From Gammaproteobacteria bacterium (GTDB taxonomy: Bacteria > Pseudomonadota > Gammaproteobacteria > Enterobacterales > Alteromonadaceae), in assembly GCA_018825965.1 (NCBI GenBank), contig JAHKAA010000010.1, positions 163,772 through 227,771 on the forward strand: a DNA stretch of 64,000 nucleotides, given 5' to 3'. The position numbers and the translations under genes were made by a program. How positions within the stretch are numbered: position 1 is the stretch's first letter; each line of letters opens with the position of its first letter. Below are positions 17,871-25,851 of this stretch, one piece after another. The notes beneath the pieces are model-generated. The model was given only the letters and a program-made list of their open reading frames with translations. It had not been told where the DNA came from and ran no database searches.

Positions 17871-20800
17871 ATGAAAAACTATAACTACAGTCTTATTGCC
17901 CTGGCTTTATGCTCCACCCTGGTCATAGCAGATGATAAAAAACCAAGCTGGAATGTGGATAAACCCCAGGGGAAATTTACCGACATCACTATTGATGTGC
18001 AACAAGGCACCTGGATGAATGTCAGTGTCAGTCCTGATGGCAAAACCATTGCTTTTGATTTATTGGGCGATATTTATACGATGCCTGTTGGCGGTGGTAA
18101 AGCCAAAGCTTTAACCTCAGACATTGGCTGGCAAATGCAGCCAGTGTTCAGCCCTGATGGCAAATACATTGCATTTACCAGCGATCAGGGCGGTGGTGAT
18201 AATATTTGGGTGATGAAAGCCGATGGTTCAGCGCAAAAAGCAGTGACCGAAGAAAGCTTCCGTTTATTAAACAGCCCGGCCTGGAGCCCGGACGGAGAAT
18301 TTATCGTCGCCCGTAAACACTTTACCGCCAGCCGTTCTTTAGGTGCTGGTGAAGTATGGCAATACCATAAATCAGGTGGCGCTGGTGTGATGTTAACCGC
18401 CAAAGCCAATGATCAAAAAGACCTGGGTGAACCCGCCTTTTCACCAGACGGCCAATACATTTATTTCTCTCAGGATGATACGCCAGGAAAAACCTTCCAT
18501 TACAGCAAAGACTCAGAACAAGGCATTTATGTTATTAAGCGTTTTGAGCGTGAAACCGGAAAAATTGATGTGCTGTTGCAAGGTGCAGGTGGCGCTATCC
18601 GCCCAACTCCTTCCCCTGATGGCAAATATCTGGCCTATATACGCCGTGTCGATTTTCAGACCAGCTTATTTTTATACGATTTAGAAAGTGGCGAACATAC
18701 CCAACTGGACAATCAGCTTGACCGTGATATGCAGGAAACCTGGGCTATTCATGGGGTGTACCCCACCTTAAGCTGGACACCGGATAATAAAAAGCTGGTG
18801 TACTGGGCAGGAGGTAAAATCAACAGTCTGGATATTGCCAGCAAAAGAAAAACCATTATTCCGTTTTCTGTCGAGCGCAGCAAAACCATACAAACTGCGG
18901 TGAAGTTCAAACAGGATTTAGATAACGATCAGCTGGATGTGAAAGTGCTGGGCAACCTGCATATATCGCCTGATGGTAAAAAAGCTGTGTATTCGGCTTT
19001 GGGTCATTTGTATATCAAAGACTTAAAATCAGGTTCAGCCAAACGGCTGACCAACCAGAATAACCATTTTGAGTTTTATCCTCAATTCTCCCGCGATGGC
19101 AGCCAACTTGTCTATGTCAGTTGGCATGACACAGAACAAGGCCGGGTCAAGCTGCTGGATTTAGCTTCAGGCCAAAGCCGTGATTTAACGCCTGAACCAG
19201 GTAAATACGTCGAACCCACCTTCAGCCCGGACGGCAAGACTGTGGTCTATCGCAAGTCTGGTGCAGGCTCTTTGCTGGATAAAAAATGGTCACTGAATAC
19301 CGGCCTTTATCTGGTCCATGTCAGTGGAGCAGAACAGCCGAAACTTATCAGCCGCAATGGTTTTGCCCCTATGTTTGGCAAAGACAATAAAAGAGTTTTT
19401 GCACAGGATTATGGCGAATCACCCACACTATTGAGCATAGATCTAGCCACAGAGCAGCAGCGCACCTTATACACAGCCAAATACGGCACAGAATTTAAAC
19501 TCTCGCCTGATGGCAAGTATTTAGCTTTTGTTGACCGCTTTAAAGTGTACGTGACCCCATTCACTGAACGTGGCGCTGTGATAGATATCAGCGGCTCAGA
19601 CAAACAATTCCCAGTGAAACAACTCTCTGTGAAAGCGGGCACTGATATCAGCTGGACCTCTGACAGCAGCAGCCTGTACTGGCACTTAGGGCCAGAATTG
19701 TACCACCACAGCATTGCCGGTTTATTTGACGTCAACAGCAAAGTACAACTGGACGCCAAAAGCGGCAGCAATATTGGCTTTAGCCTGCCTATGGATAAAC
19801 CCAAAGGTCAAATTGCTTTTGTCGGCGGTCAGGTCATTACGATGGAAGGCGATACAGTACTGCAGGATGCTGTGGTGCTGGTTGAAGGCAATAAAATCAA
19901 AGCTGTTGGCACCAGAGATGATGTGGCAGTGCCAGCTGGTGCTGAAATCATCGACATCAGCGGCAAAACTTTATTACCCGGCTTATTTGATGCCCATGCT
20001 CACGGCGCCCAGGGGGTCAATCAGCTGATCCCACAACAAAACTACAAGAATTACGCCAGCCTGGCTTTAGGTGTCACTTCTATCCATGACCCATCCAATG
20101 ATACACAGGAGATATTTACCGCCAGCGAGATGCAAAAAGCCGGTATCACAGTGGGCCCACGGATATTCTCAACCGGTACTATTTTGTATGGCGCTTATGG
20201 CGCTGGTTATACCTCGCATATTGACAGCCTGGACGATGCCAAATTCCATCTGGAACGGCTGAAAAAAGTTGGTGCTTTTTCAGTCAAGAGCTACAACCAG
20301 CCACGCCGTGATCAGCGTCAGCAAGTGATTGAAGCAGCGCGTGAACTGGAAATGATGGTAGTGCCTGAAGGTGGCTCTTTAATGCAGCACAACCTGAGTA
20401 TGGTGGTCGACGGTCATACTACGTTGGAGCATTCTTTGGCTGCTGCAGTGCTTTATGATGACGTGAAGCAATTGTGGCAACAAAGCAACACAGCCTATAC
20501 CCCAACCTTAGTGGTAGCTTACGGCGGTATCTTTGGTGAAAACTACTGGTACGATAAAACCGACGTGTGGAAACATCCCCGTTTAAGCCAGTACGTGCCC
20601 GCTGATGAGCTGCGCCCACGCAGTATGCGTCGTCCTAAAGCGCCGGACCATCATTACAACCATTTCTCCATTGCCAAAATGGCAAAAGAATTATCCGATT
20701 TGGGAGTAGTGACGAACATTGGCGCTCATGGCCAGCGTGAAAGCCTGGGCGCACACTGGGAGATCTGGATGTTTGCACAAGGCGGTATGAGCCCGCTCGA

Positions 20801-21050
20801 CGCTTTAAAAACAGCAACCATTAACCCGGCGAAAACCTTTGGTATGGACCATCAGCTTGGGTCAATTAAAGCTGGCAAACTGGCTGACTTAATCATCCTG
20901 GATGCCGATCCGCTGAAAAATATTCAGGACACAGACAAAGTAAAATACAGCATGGTGAACGGCCGTTTGTATGATGCAGAATCGATGAACCAATTGTACC
21001 CTGAGCAAAAACAGCGGGCCCCCTGGTTTTTTAGTCCAAAGAGCAAATAG
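17871..21050 (+). CDS. Secreted TolB-type beta-propeller / amidohydrolase fusion protein
   Basis: 1059 residues, exported by a signal peptide (NYSLIALALCSTLVIA, cleavage before DDKK). Start at ATG 17871 with AGAGG eight bases upstream; the frame is open about 100 codons further, but that stretch overlaps the divergent DUF1289 gene. Residues about 40-640 hold at least seven WD40-like/PD40 blades with repeated SPDGK motifs. Residues about 650-1050 are an imidazolonepropionase-type amidohydrolase: LPGLFDAHAHG metal-binding HxH, SVKSYNQPRR, HTTLEHSL, NIGAHGQRESLGAHWE, and the closing GSIKAGKLADLIILDADPL. It probably hydrolyses an amide or cyclic peptide-like substrate in the periplasm; the substrate is unknown. 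Confidence 0.88.
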   Translation: MKNYNYSLIALALCSTLVIADDKKPSWNVDKPQGKFTDITIDVQQGTWMNVSVSPDGKTIAFDLLGDIYTMPVGGGKAKALTSDIGWQMQPVFSPDGKYIAFTSDQGGGDNIWVMKADGSAQKAVTEESFRLLNSPAWSPDGEFIVARKHFTASRSLGAGEVWQYHKSGGAGVMLTAKANDQKDLGEPAFSPDGQYIYFSQDDTPGKTFHYSKDSEQGIYVIKRFERETGKIDVLLQGAGGAIRPTPSPDGKYLAYIRRVDFQTSLFLYDLESGEHTQLDNQLDRDMQETWAIHGVYPTLSWTPDNKKLVYWAGGKINSLDIASKRKTIIPFSVERSKTIQTAVKFKQDLDNDQLDVKVLGNLHISPDGKKAVYSALGHLYIKDLKSGSAKRLTNQNNHFEFYPQFSRDGSQLVYVSWHDTEQGRVKLLDLASGQSRDLTPEPGKYVEPTFSPDGKTVVYRKSGAGSLLDKKWSLNTGLYLVHVSGAEQPKLISRNGFAPMFGKDNKRVFAQDYGESPTLLSIDLATEQQRTLYTAKYGTEFKLSPDGKYLAFVDRFKVYVTPFTERGAVIDISGSDKQFPVKQLSVKAGTDISWTSDSSSLYWHLGPELYHHSIAGLFDVNSKVQLDAKSGSNIGFSLPMDKPKGQIAFVGGQVITMEGDTVLQDAVVLVEGNKIKAVGTRDDVAVPAGAEIIDISGKTLLPGLFDAHAHGAQGVNQLIPQQNYKNYASLALGVTSIHDPSNDTQEIFTASEMQKAGITVGPRIFSTGTILYGAYGAGYTSHIDSLDDAKFHLERLKKVGAFSVKSYNQPRRDQRQQVIEAARELEMMVVPEGGSLMQHNLSMVVDGHTTLEHSLAAAVLYDDVKQLWQQSNTAYTPTLVVAYGGIFGENYWYDKTDVWKHPRLSQYVPADELRPRSMRRPKAPDHHYNHFSIAKMAKELSDLGVVTNIGAHGQRESLGAHWEIWMFAQGGMSPLDALKTATINPAKTFGMDHQLGSIKAGKLADLIILDADPLKNIQDTDKVKYSMVNGRLYDAESMNQLYPEQKQRAPWFFSPKSK

Positions 21051-21240
21051 TGTGTGAAACCATACCTCGAAAATATGGACCGGCCATCGCCAGAGGCAAT
21101 GGCGTGATATCGGCGAAATGCCAAACTGTTGGCATTTCGAAAGACCGATGTCACCCTGCATTTCCGACGTACCGTACTTCCTGTACATGCGTCGAAAATA
21201 TGCTCCCTGCATTTCCGACGTACCGTACTTCCTGTACATA
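21051..21240. repeat. Structured non-coding region: hairpin plus two 35-bp direct repeats at 51-bp spacing
   Basis: The gap between the amidohydrolase and the cyclase is full of repeats. At 21106-21152 a long hairpin has a perfect 11-pair core (CGAAATGCCAA / TTGGCATTTCG) around ACTG, extended by GATATCGG/CCGATGTC. Two identical 35-base copies lie at 21154-21188 and 21205-21239. Each contains GTACCGTAC and ends CTGTACAT, and the first also pairs CGACG with CGTCG downstream. A related fragment TCGAAAATATG is at 21068 and 21192. No start-and-ribosome-site pairing supports translation. This looks like an intergenic repeat family, not a gene. Confidence 0.7.
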
Positions 21241-21262
21241 AAACCGGCTATGCCGGTTTTTT
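21241..21262 (+). terminator. Intrinsic terminator after the repeat region
   Basis: AAACCGGC, loop TAT, GCCGGTTT with a run of Ts. It ends the amidohydrolase transcript, so the repeats upstream are part of its 3' UTR. From 21263 to the cyclase start nothing else is recognised. Confidence 0.85.
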
Positions 21263-21372
21263 CTTTTCACAAATTGTCCTCCTGACTTTGCTTCTGCAAT
21301 TTTGACTGCTAGGCTTTGGGCAGGCATTGGCATTTAAGCCCATTTCCTTGTTTTCCCGAGGCTTTTCCTACT

Positions 21373-24345
21373 ATGCGTCCAACTCTGATTTGGTTTTTGT
21401 TGTCTGCTTTGCTGATGCTGTTTCCCTGCTTTTTATTGGCCTCCATGCAATTTTCATCTTTAGCGCAACAACATGCTGACGCCCCTTTAATCAGTTACGA
21501 CATCAAACAAGACCAGAAAGGTTATATCTGGTTTGCCAGTGAACTGGATGGTCTGCAACGTTTTGATGGGTATGAACTGAGCAGCAGGAACATTCTGACA
21601 GACACAGAACTTCAATCTGTTATGGCCAATGTCAACCAATTATTAGTCGACAGCCAGCAGCAACTTTGGGTCAGCACCTGGGGCCAGGGCGTGACCTTGC
21701 TGGACCAGCAACTCCGTATCAGCATGCGGTATCACACTAAAGCCAGTCCGGCCCAACAACTGCCCTCAGACAGGGTACAGAGTTTTTTTGAAGACCAGCA
21801 ACAACGAATATGGATAGGCACAGTGGAAGGGCTACGTTATGTACATACAGCAGACCCCTCCAGGCTGCATCAGGTTCAACTCCTGCCGGATATCAGAGTG
21901 TGGCAAGTGACCCAATCTGACAACGGAACCCTTTGGCTGGCCACCTCAAGGGGTTTGTATAGCTTGTCAGCTGATTTGCAACATTTAGAACACAAGCCGC
22001 AGCCTGCACTCAGAGACGAAGATGTCAGCCTGAATCCGGCCGAGATCCGTACCCTGCTGTTGGTGGAACAAGGGATTTGGCTTGGTACTCAGCTTGGTTT
22101 ATTTTTCTTTAGCTTTGAGCTTGGGCAAATTACCTCACGTTATCCGGCAGAACTTGGCGTGATCAACACCTTATTTCAACCAGAAAAGGATCAGCTCTGG
22201 GTCGGCAGCGGCGCAGGTTTATTCAGAATAAACACCGGGTCGACTCAACCTCAGAGTCCGGAACATTTTTTACAAACTGCAGACATCCGTAAGTTTTTTA
22301 AAGACCAGACCGGGGTCATTTGGGTAGCAAGCCGCAACAGGGGGGTCTTTAAAATGAACCCATTGCCTGAAAATTTCAAAGCTGTGCCGCTGCCCCAGAA
22401 ACCCGGTATGGCAGAAAAAACCCTGAGACGAATTTACAGTCAGACCATTATCGATGACAGGATCTGGCTGGGAGTGGATCACGATCTGGTCAGTTATGAT
22501 CTCTTGCAACAACGCTGGCATACACACAGCTTACCCACCCGTCGCCCTCACAATCAAATTCAGGCGATAACCCGGGATCCTTATGGCCAGTATTGGGTCG
22601 GCACAGATCTGGGGTTGTTTGTATCTGCTGCAGCGGACAAAGAGTTCAGTCAACAACACTTACCCGAAACTATCAGGCAATTGGCTGGGATCACTGCAGT
22701 GGCAGCGGACCCGGATGGTTCATTGTGGCTAGGCATATGGGAAAAAGGCCTGGTGAAGTGGCCACAACAAAACCCGCAAGGACAACTTGAACACTACAGT
22801 ATCACCTCACAACCCGGTGACGCCGTGATCAGCATGATCAACGATAACTCAGACAGTATCTGGATGGTCAGTCGCTTCAGTGGTTTGTACCAACTTGAGC
22901 GGAGTACGGGATTAATCACCCGTTATCATAGTGGTTCAGATAGTTTAATTCGATTACCAAGCGAGGTTCTGCTCTGCCTGGAGAAGGTGAATGAATACCA
23001 GTTCTGGGTCTGTACTAATCAAGGGTTGTTTTTCATGGATTTAAAACAAAACCAGAGTGAACTTTATCAGGTAGCTCAAGGACTGCCGGACAACAGAGTG
23101 GTCGCCATCAATGCCCGGGAGCCAGGTTCAGTTTGGGTCAGTACCAAAAGAGGCCTGGCTGAACTGAATTTAACCAGTAAAACCTTCAGACTTTTTGCTG
23201 AGAAAGCCAATATCAATGCGTTGTTACTGGAGACCAGAGCGCTGAACCGCACAGATTCAGGCCAATTCTGGTTAGGAACTGCCGCAGGTTTGTATGAATT
23301 TACTCCACGTCTGATGCAGGATTACACATTTAACGCCCATATGGTGATCAGCAAACTCAAAGCCGATCAAAAACAGTGGCTGGATCCGCAAAGCACAGCA
23401 GAAGACCCGCTGGAAGTTCCGGCTCAAACCAAAGAAATCAGTATCAACTTCAGTTTTCTGGAGTATTTTTTCACCGATGGCCATCAGTATCAGTACAGAT
23501 TCTCAGGCTCTGACCGCGAATGGCATTACATAGGCCATCAGCATCAGGTCAGCTTCAACAGACTACCACCTGGCCATTACAGTTTTGAGGTACGAAATAG
23601 TCTGGAGCATTCGGAACACAGCACGGCCAGACTGTACTTTGTGATCCCTACCCCCTGGTGGCAGGACAAAAGGCTCTGGTTATTTGTTTGTCTGGTTGGA
23701 TTGTTAATGCTCTGGCTGATGTGGCAAAGCCGCACCCGCAATCTGCATCAACAAAACTCTAAACTCAACGAGCTTGTACGCCAGCGTACTGCTGATCTGG
23801 AACAGGCCAACCTGGCGCTGAACCAACAAGCCCGCACCGACTTTCTGACCAAACTGCCTAACCGGCTGGCGTTTTCTGAACAGTTTGAATTATTGCAACG
23901 TCAGGCAATACGGCAAAAGTCGTCTTTTACCCTGGTGTTGCTGGATATAGACCACTTTAAAGCCATTAATGATAGCTATGGTCATGATGCTGGTGACGTG
24001 GTTCTGGCAAAAGTAGCACAAAGTTTAAGCCAGCGCCTGCGTCAGCAAGATGTGCTGGCGCGCTGGGGCGGCGAAGAGTTTATTTTATTATTACCTGACA
24101 CTTCAGTGCAGGGTGCTTTGGTGGTGTGCGAAGTACTACGCCAATGCCTGATGCAGATGGATATAATCTATGACGACCAGCAAATTTTAGTCACAGCCAC
24201 TTTTGGCGTAGCTCAGCTGAACGATTTGCAACTGGATCTGGTCCGCTGGCAATCCGCTGCTGATATAGCCTTGTACCAGGGCAAAAAAACCGGACGCAAC
24301 AAAGTCGTAGTTTATCAGGAAGATACTGCAGACAGTGCTGAATAA
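21373..24345 (+). CDS. Membrane diguanylate cyclase with periplasmic two-component-regulator propeller
   Basis: 990 residues from ATG 21373; an upstream TTG is possible but would put extra residues before the signal peptide. After an export signal (TLIWFLLSALLMLFPCFLLAS), residues about 30-690 carry many Reg_prop blades (QDQKGYIWFASELDGLQRF; DQQQRIWIGTVEGLRY; PYGQYWVGTDLGLF). A Y_Y_Y domain follows (YQYRFSGSDREWHYIGH), then one membrane helix (LWLFVCLVGLLMLWLMW), a coiled coil and a GGDEF domain. The active site is RWGGEEF and an inhibitory I-site RQQD lies five residues before it, so the enzyme should make c-di-GMP under product control. Unlike many such sensors it has no histidine kinase. 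The ligand is unknown. Confidence 0.93.
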   Translation: MRPTLIWFLLSALLMLFPCFLLASMQFSSLAQQHADAPLISYDIKQDQKGYIWFASELDGLQRFDGYELSSRNILTDTELQSVMANVNQLLVDSQQQLWVSTWGQGVTLLDQQLRISMRYHTKASPAQQLPSDRVQSFFEDQQQRIWIGTVEGLRYVHTADPSRLHQVQLLPDIRVWQVTQSDNGTLWLATSRGLYSLSADLQHLEHKPQPALRDEDVSLNPAEIRTLLLVEQGIWLGTQLGLFFFSFELGQITSRYPAELGVINTLFQPEKDQLWVGSGAGLFRINTGSTQPQSPEHFLQTADIRKFFKDQTGVIWVASRNRGVFKMNPLPENFKAVPLPQKPGMAEKTLRRIYSQTIIDDRIWLGVDHDLVSYDLLQQRWHTHSLPTRRPHNQIQAITRDPYGQYWVGTDLGLFVSAAADKEFSQQHLPETIRQLAGITAVAADPDGSLWLGIWEKGLVKWPQQNPQGQLEHYSITSQPGDAVISMINDNSDSIWMVSRFSGLYQLERSTGLITRYHSGSDSLIRLPSEVLLCLEKVNEYQFWVCTNQGLFFMDLKQNQSELYQVAQGLPDNRVVAINAREPGSVWVSTKRGLAELNLTSKTFRLFAEKANINALLLETRALNRTDSGQFWLGTAAGLYEFTPRLMQDYTFNAHMVISKLKADQKQWLDPQSTAEDPLEVPAQTKEISINFSFLEYFFTDGHQYQYRFSGSDREWHYIGHQHQVSFNRLPPGHYSFEVRNSLEHSEHSTARLYFVIPTPWWQDKRLWLFVCLVGLLMLWLMWQSRTRNLHQQNSKLNELVRQRTADLEQANLALNQQARTDFLTKLPNRLAFSEQFELLQRQAIRQKSSFTLVLLDIDHFKAINDSYGHDAGDVVLAKVAQSLSQRLRQQDVLARWGGEEFILLLPDTSVQGALVVCEVLRQCLMQMDIIYDDQQILVTATFGVAQLNDLQLDLVRWQSAADIALYQGKKTGRNKVVVYQEDTADSAE

Positions 24346-24410
24346 CAGAAGGCTTGTTCAGCGCTGCTCTGTGCCTGGGCATATGGAGTATGGAGTAAAA
24401 AGCAGCGGTT

Positions 24411-24644
24411 TTACTTGAGGTAACGCTTCTTCTGCTGTTGCAGATCGCTGATCGCCTGCGACAAGTCAGCGCCGGTCAGATGATGCTGCCGCATCAACAG
24501 CTGCATGGCTTCAGACAATTCAGCACTGCTGTGCTCTGTCGCCGGAATTTTTGCCTGACGGTAATAAGTAGTACCAAAATCCATCAAAGCACAAAGCAGA
24601 TACACCAGCAGAAAAACAGCAGGATACTTTATTTTTTGTACCAT
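24411..24644 (-). CDS. Small membrane-anchored protein of unknown function
   Basis: 77 residues from the ATG at 24644, which has GGAG about nine bases upstream; a start seven codons earlier lacks this. One N-terminal hydrophobic helix (YPAVFLLVYLLCALMDFGTTYY) is followed by a polar helical tail (AELSEAMQLLMRQHHLTGADLSQAISDLQQQKKRYLK). No family recognised. It overlaps the end of the next upstream gene by 16 bases and is probably coexpressed with it. Confidence 0.6.
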   Translation of the reverse strand: MVQKIKYPAVFLLVYLLCALMDFGTTYYRQAKIPATEHSSAELSEAMQLLMRQHHLTGADLSQAISDLQQQKKRYLK

Positions 24645-25264
24645 GTTTTCAGCTCCTGTTCCCATTGGGCCCGCTCATCTGGCCATAATTTTTTGGTGGT
24701 TGCCTCATCAAACTTATAGCGCTTATTGGCTTTAAGTTTTAATAACACAGCACCGGGTAAGGTTTCCAGATCAGCATATTCCAGTTCACCCGCTTTTAAT
24801 ACTTTGGCGTATCCCAGAATTTTAGCGGTGAATTCTTTAGTCAAAGGCGTTGGTGCCATCAATTTAACCTGACACAAGGTATTGCGGCATTCACTGGCCA
24901 AAATACGCAACTCGTTATTAGTGGTGGTGACAGCTAAGTGGGCTAACAGGTATTCGGTGGCCTCTGCCCAGCTTTCATCTCTGTCCTGCTCGTCCCAGCT
25001 TGCATGGTGTTCCAACAGGACTTTTTCCCTGGCGATAAAAGCACGGACGCCTAAATAGGCGTGCAGCACCACAGAGGCTTCAGGATTTTTTGCCTCAAAT
25101 TCATTGGCTTGATTTAACTGAGATTGAGTCATAGGTTCAGGCAACAATACAAATGCCAGCCAGGGTTTGGCCTGATAAGCAAAAATAGCAGCACCAGCCA
25201 ACAGCAGGCAGATCAGAGTCTGTGCCAAGGCTGATTGTAAATTGAGCTGAAACTTTAACGCCAT
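24629..25264 (-). CDS. Membrane-anchored periplasmic protein of unknown function
   Basis: 211 residues starting at ATG 25264 with GGAG six bases upstream. An N-terminal helix (LAQTLICLLLAGAAIFAYQAKPW) anchors a polar domain that probably lies in the periplasm. Two cysteines in ASECRNTLCQVKLM could form a disulfide. The C-terminal part is rich in Lys and Trp (KKLWPDERAQWEQELKTWYKK). No family recognised. It is first of a two-gene unit with the small protein at 24411-24644. Confidence 0.65.
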   Translation of the reverse strand: MALKFQLNLQSALAQTLICLLLAGAAIFAYQAKPWLAFVLLPEPMTQSQLNQANEFEAKNPEASVVLHAYLGVRAFIAREKVLLEHHASWDEQDRDESWAEATEYLLAHLAVTTTNNELRILASECRNTLCQVKLMAPTPLTKEFTAKILGYAKVLKAGELEYADLETLPGAVLLKLKANKRYKFDEATTKKLWPDERAQWEQELKTWYKK

Positions 25265-25327
25265 ACGAACTCCAATCAAAAGGCGGCAAAGTTTAACAGA
25301 GCCTGGATCAGTACTAAAGCGGCTTGT

Positions 25328-25846
25328 TTAAATGGCACGGGAAAACAGCAAGGGCTCAACCTCGTCAAGCAAAGACAATGGTGTTTTACCTTCCAGGCTA
25401 AAACCTAGTTTGGTCGCAACCTGTTTAGAACCTTCATTATCCGGATGGATCACTGCCACTAAGCGGCTCAGTCCTAAAGCCTGAGCAAACTCAATCACGG
25501 CAGAACCTGCTTCTGTCGCTAGACCCTGGCCCCAGAATTCTGGTAAAAAACGATAACCAAGCTCAGTTTCCTGAATTTCCTCAAGATACTTAATGCCACT
25601 AAAACCTATCACCTGCCCCGTAGCTTTCCAGACACAGGCAAAACGGCCATACCCATAAACCTGATAATCCCGCAGCGGATGTTGTTGCAGATAATCCAGC
25701 ACATCCTGTTTCGATTGCGCTGGTTTATTGCCAACATAACGTATCACTTGCGGCACAGTCGCCAATGAATACATAGCATCCACATCATCCAGCGTAAAAG
25801 CACGCAAGATTAAACGTGGGGTTTCAAGTACAGCATCCATTGCCAT
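25328..25846 (-). CDS. GNAT family N-acetyltransferase (RimJ/RimL type)
   Basis: 172 residues. It opens with the RimJ/RimL-type ETPRLILRAFTLDDVDAMYSLA, and the acetyl-CoA region is ELGYRFLPEFWGQGLATEAGSAVIEFAQALGLSRLVAVIHPDNEGSKQVATKLGF. Substrate unknown; relatives acetylate ribosomal protein N-termini, amino acids or drugs. It starts five bases before the ygiQ stop, so it is probably the downstream cistron of ygiQ. A second protein of the same type lies at 55444-55968. Confidence 0.88.
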   Translation of the reverse strand: MAMDAVLETPRLILRAFTLDDVDAMYSLATVPQVIRYVGNKPAQSKQDVLDYLQQHPLRDYQVYGYGRFACVWKATGQVIGFSGIKYLEEIQETELGYRFLPEFWGQGLATEAGSAVIEFAQALGLSRLVAVIHPDNEGSKQVATKLGFSLEGKTPLSLLDEVEPLLFSRAI

Positions 25847-25851
25847 AAGTC

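Noticed and set aside
21151..21239. Repeats at 21154-21239 as a CRISPR array
   Set aside because: Only two copies, 16-base gap, no cas genes, palindromic content and a terminator directly after; an intergenic repeat is a better fit.
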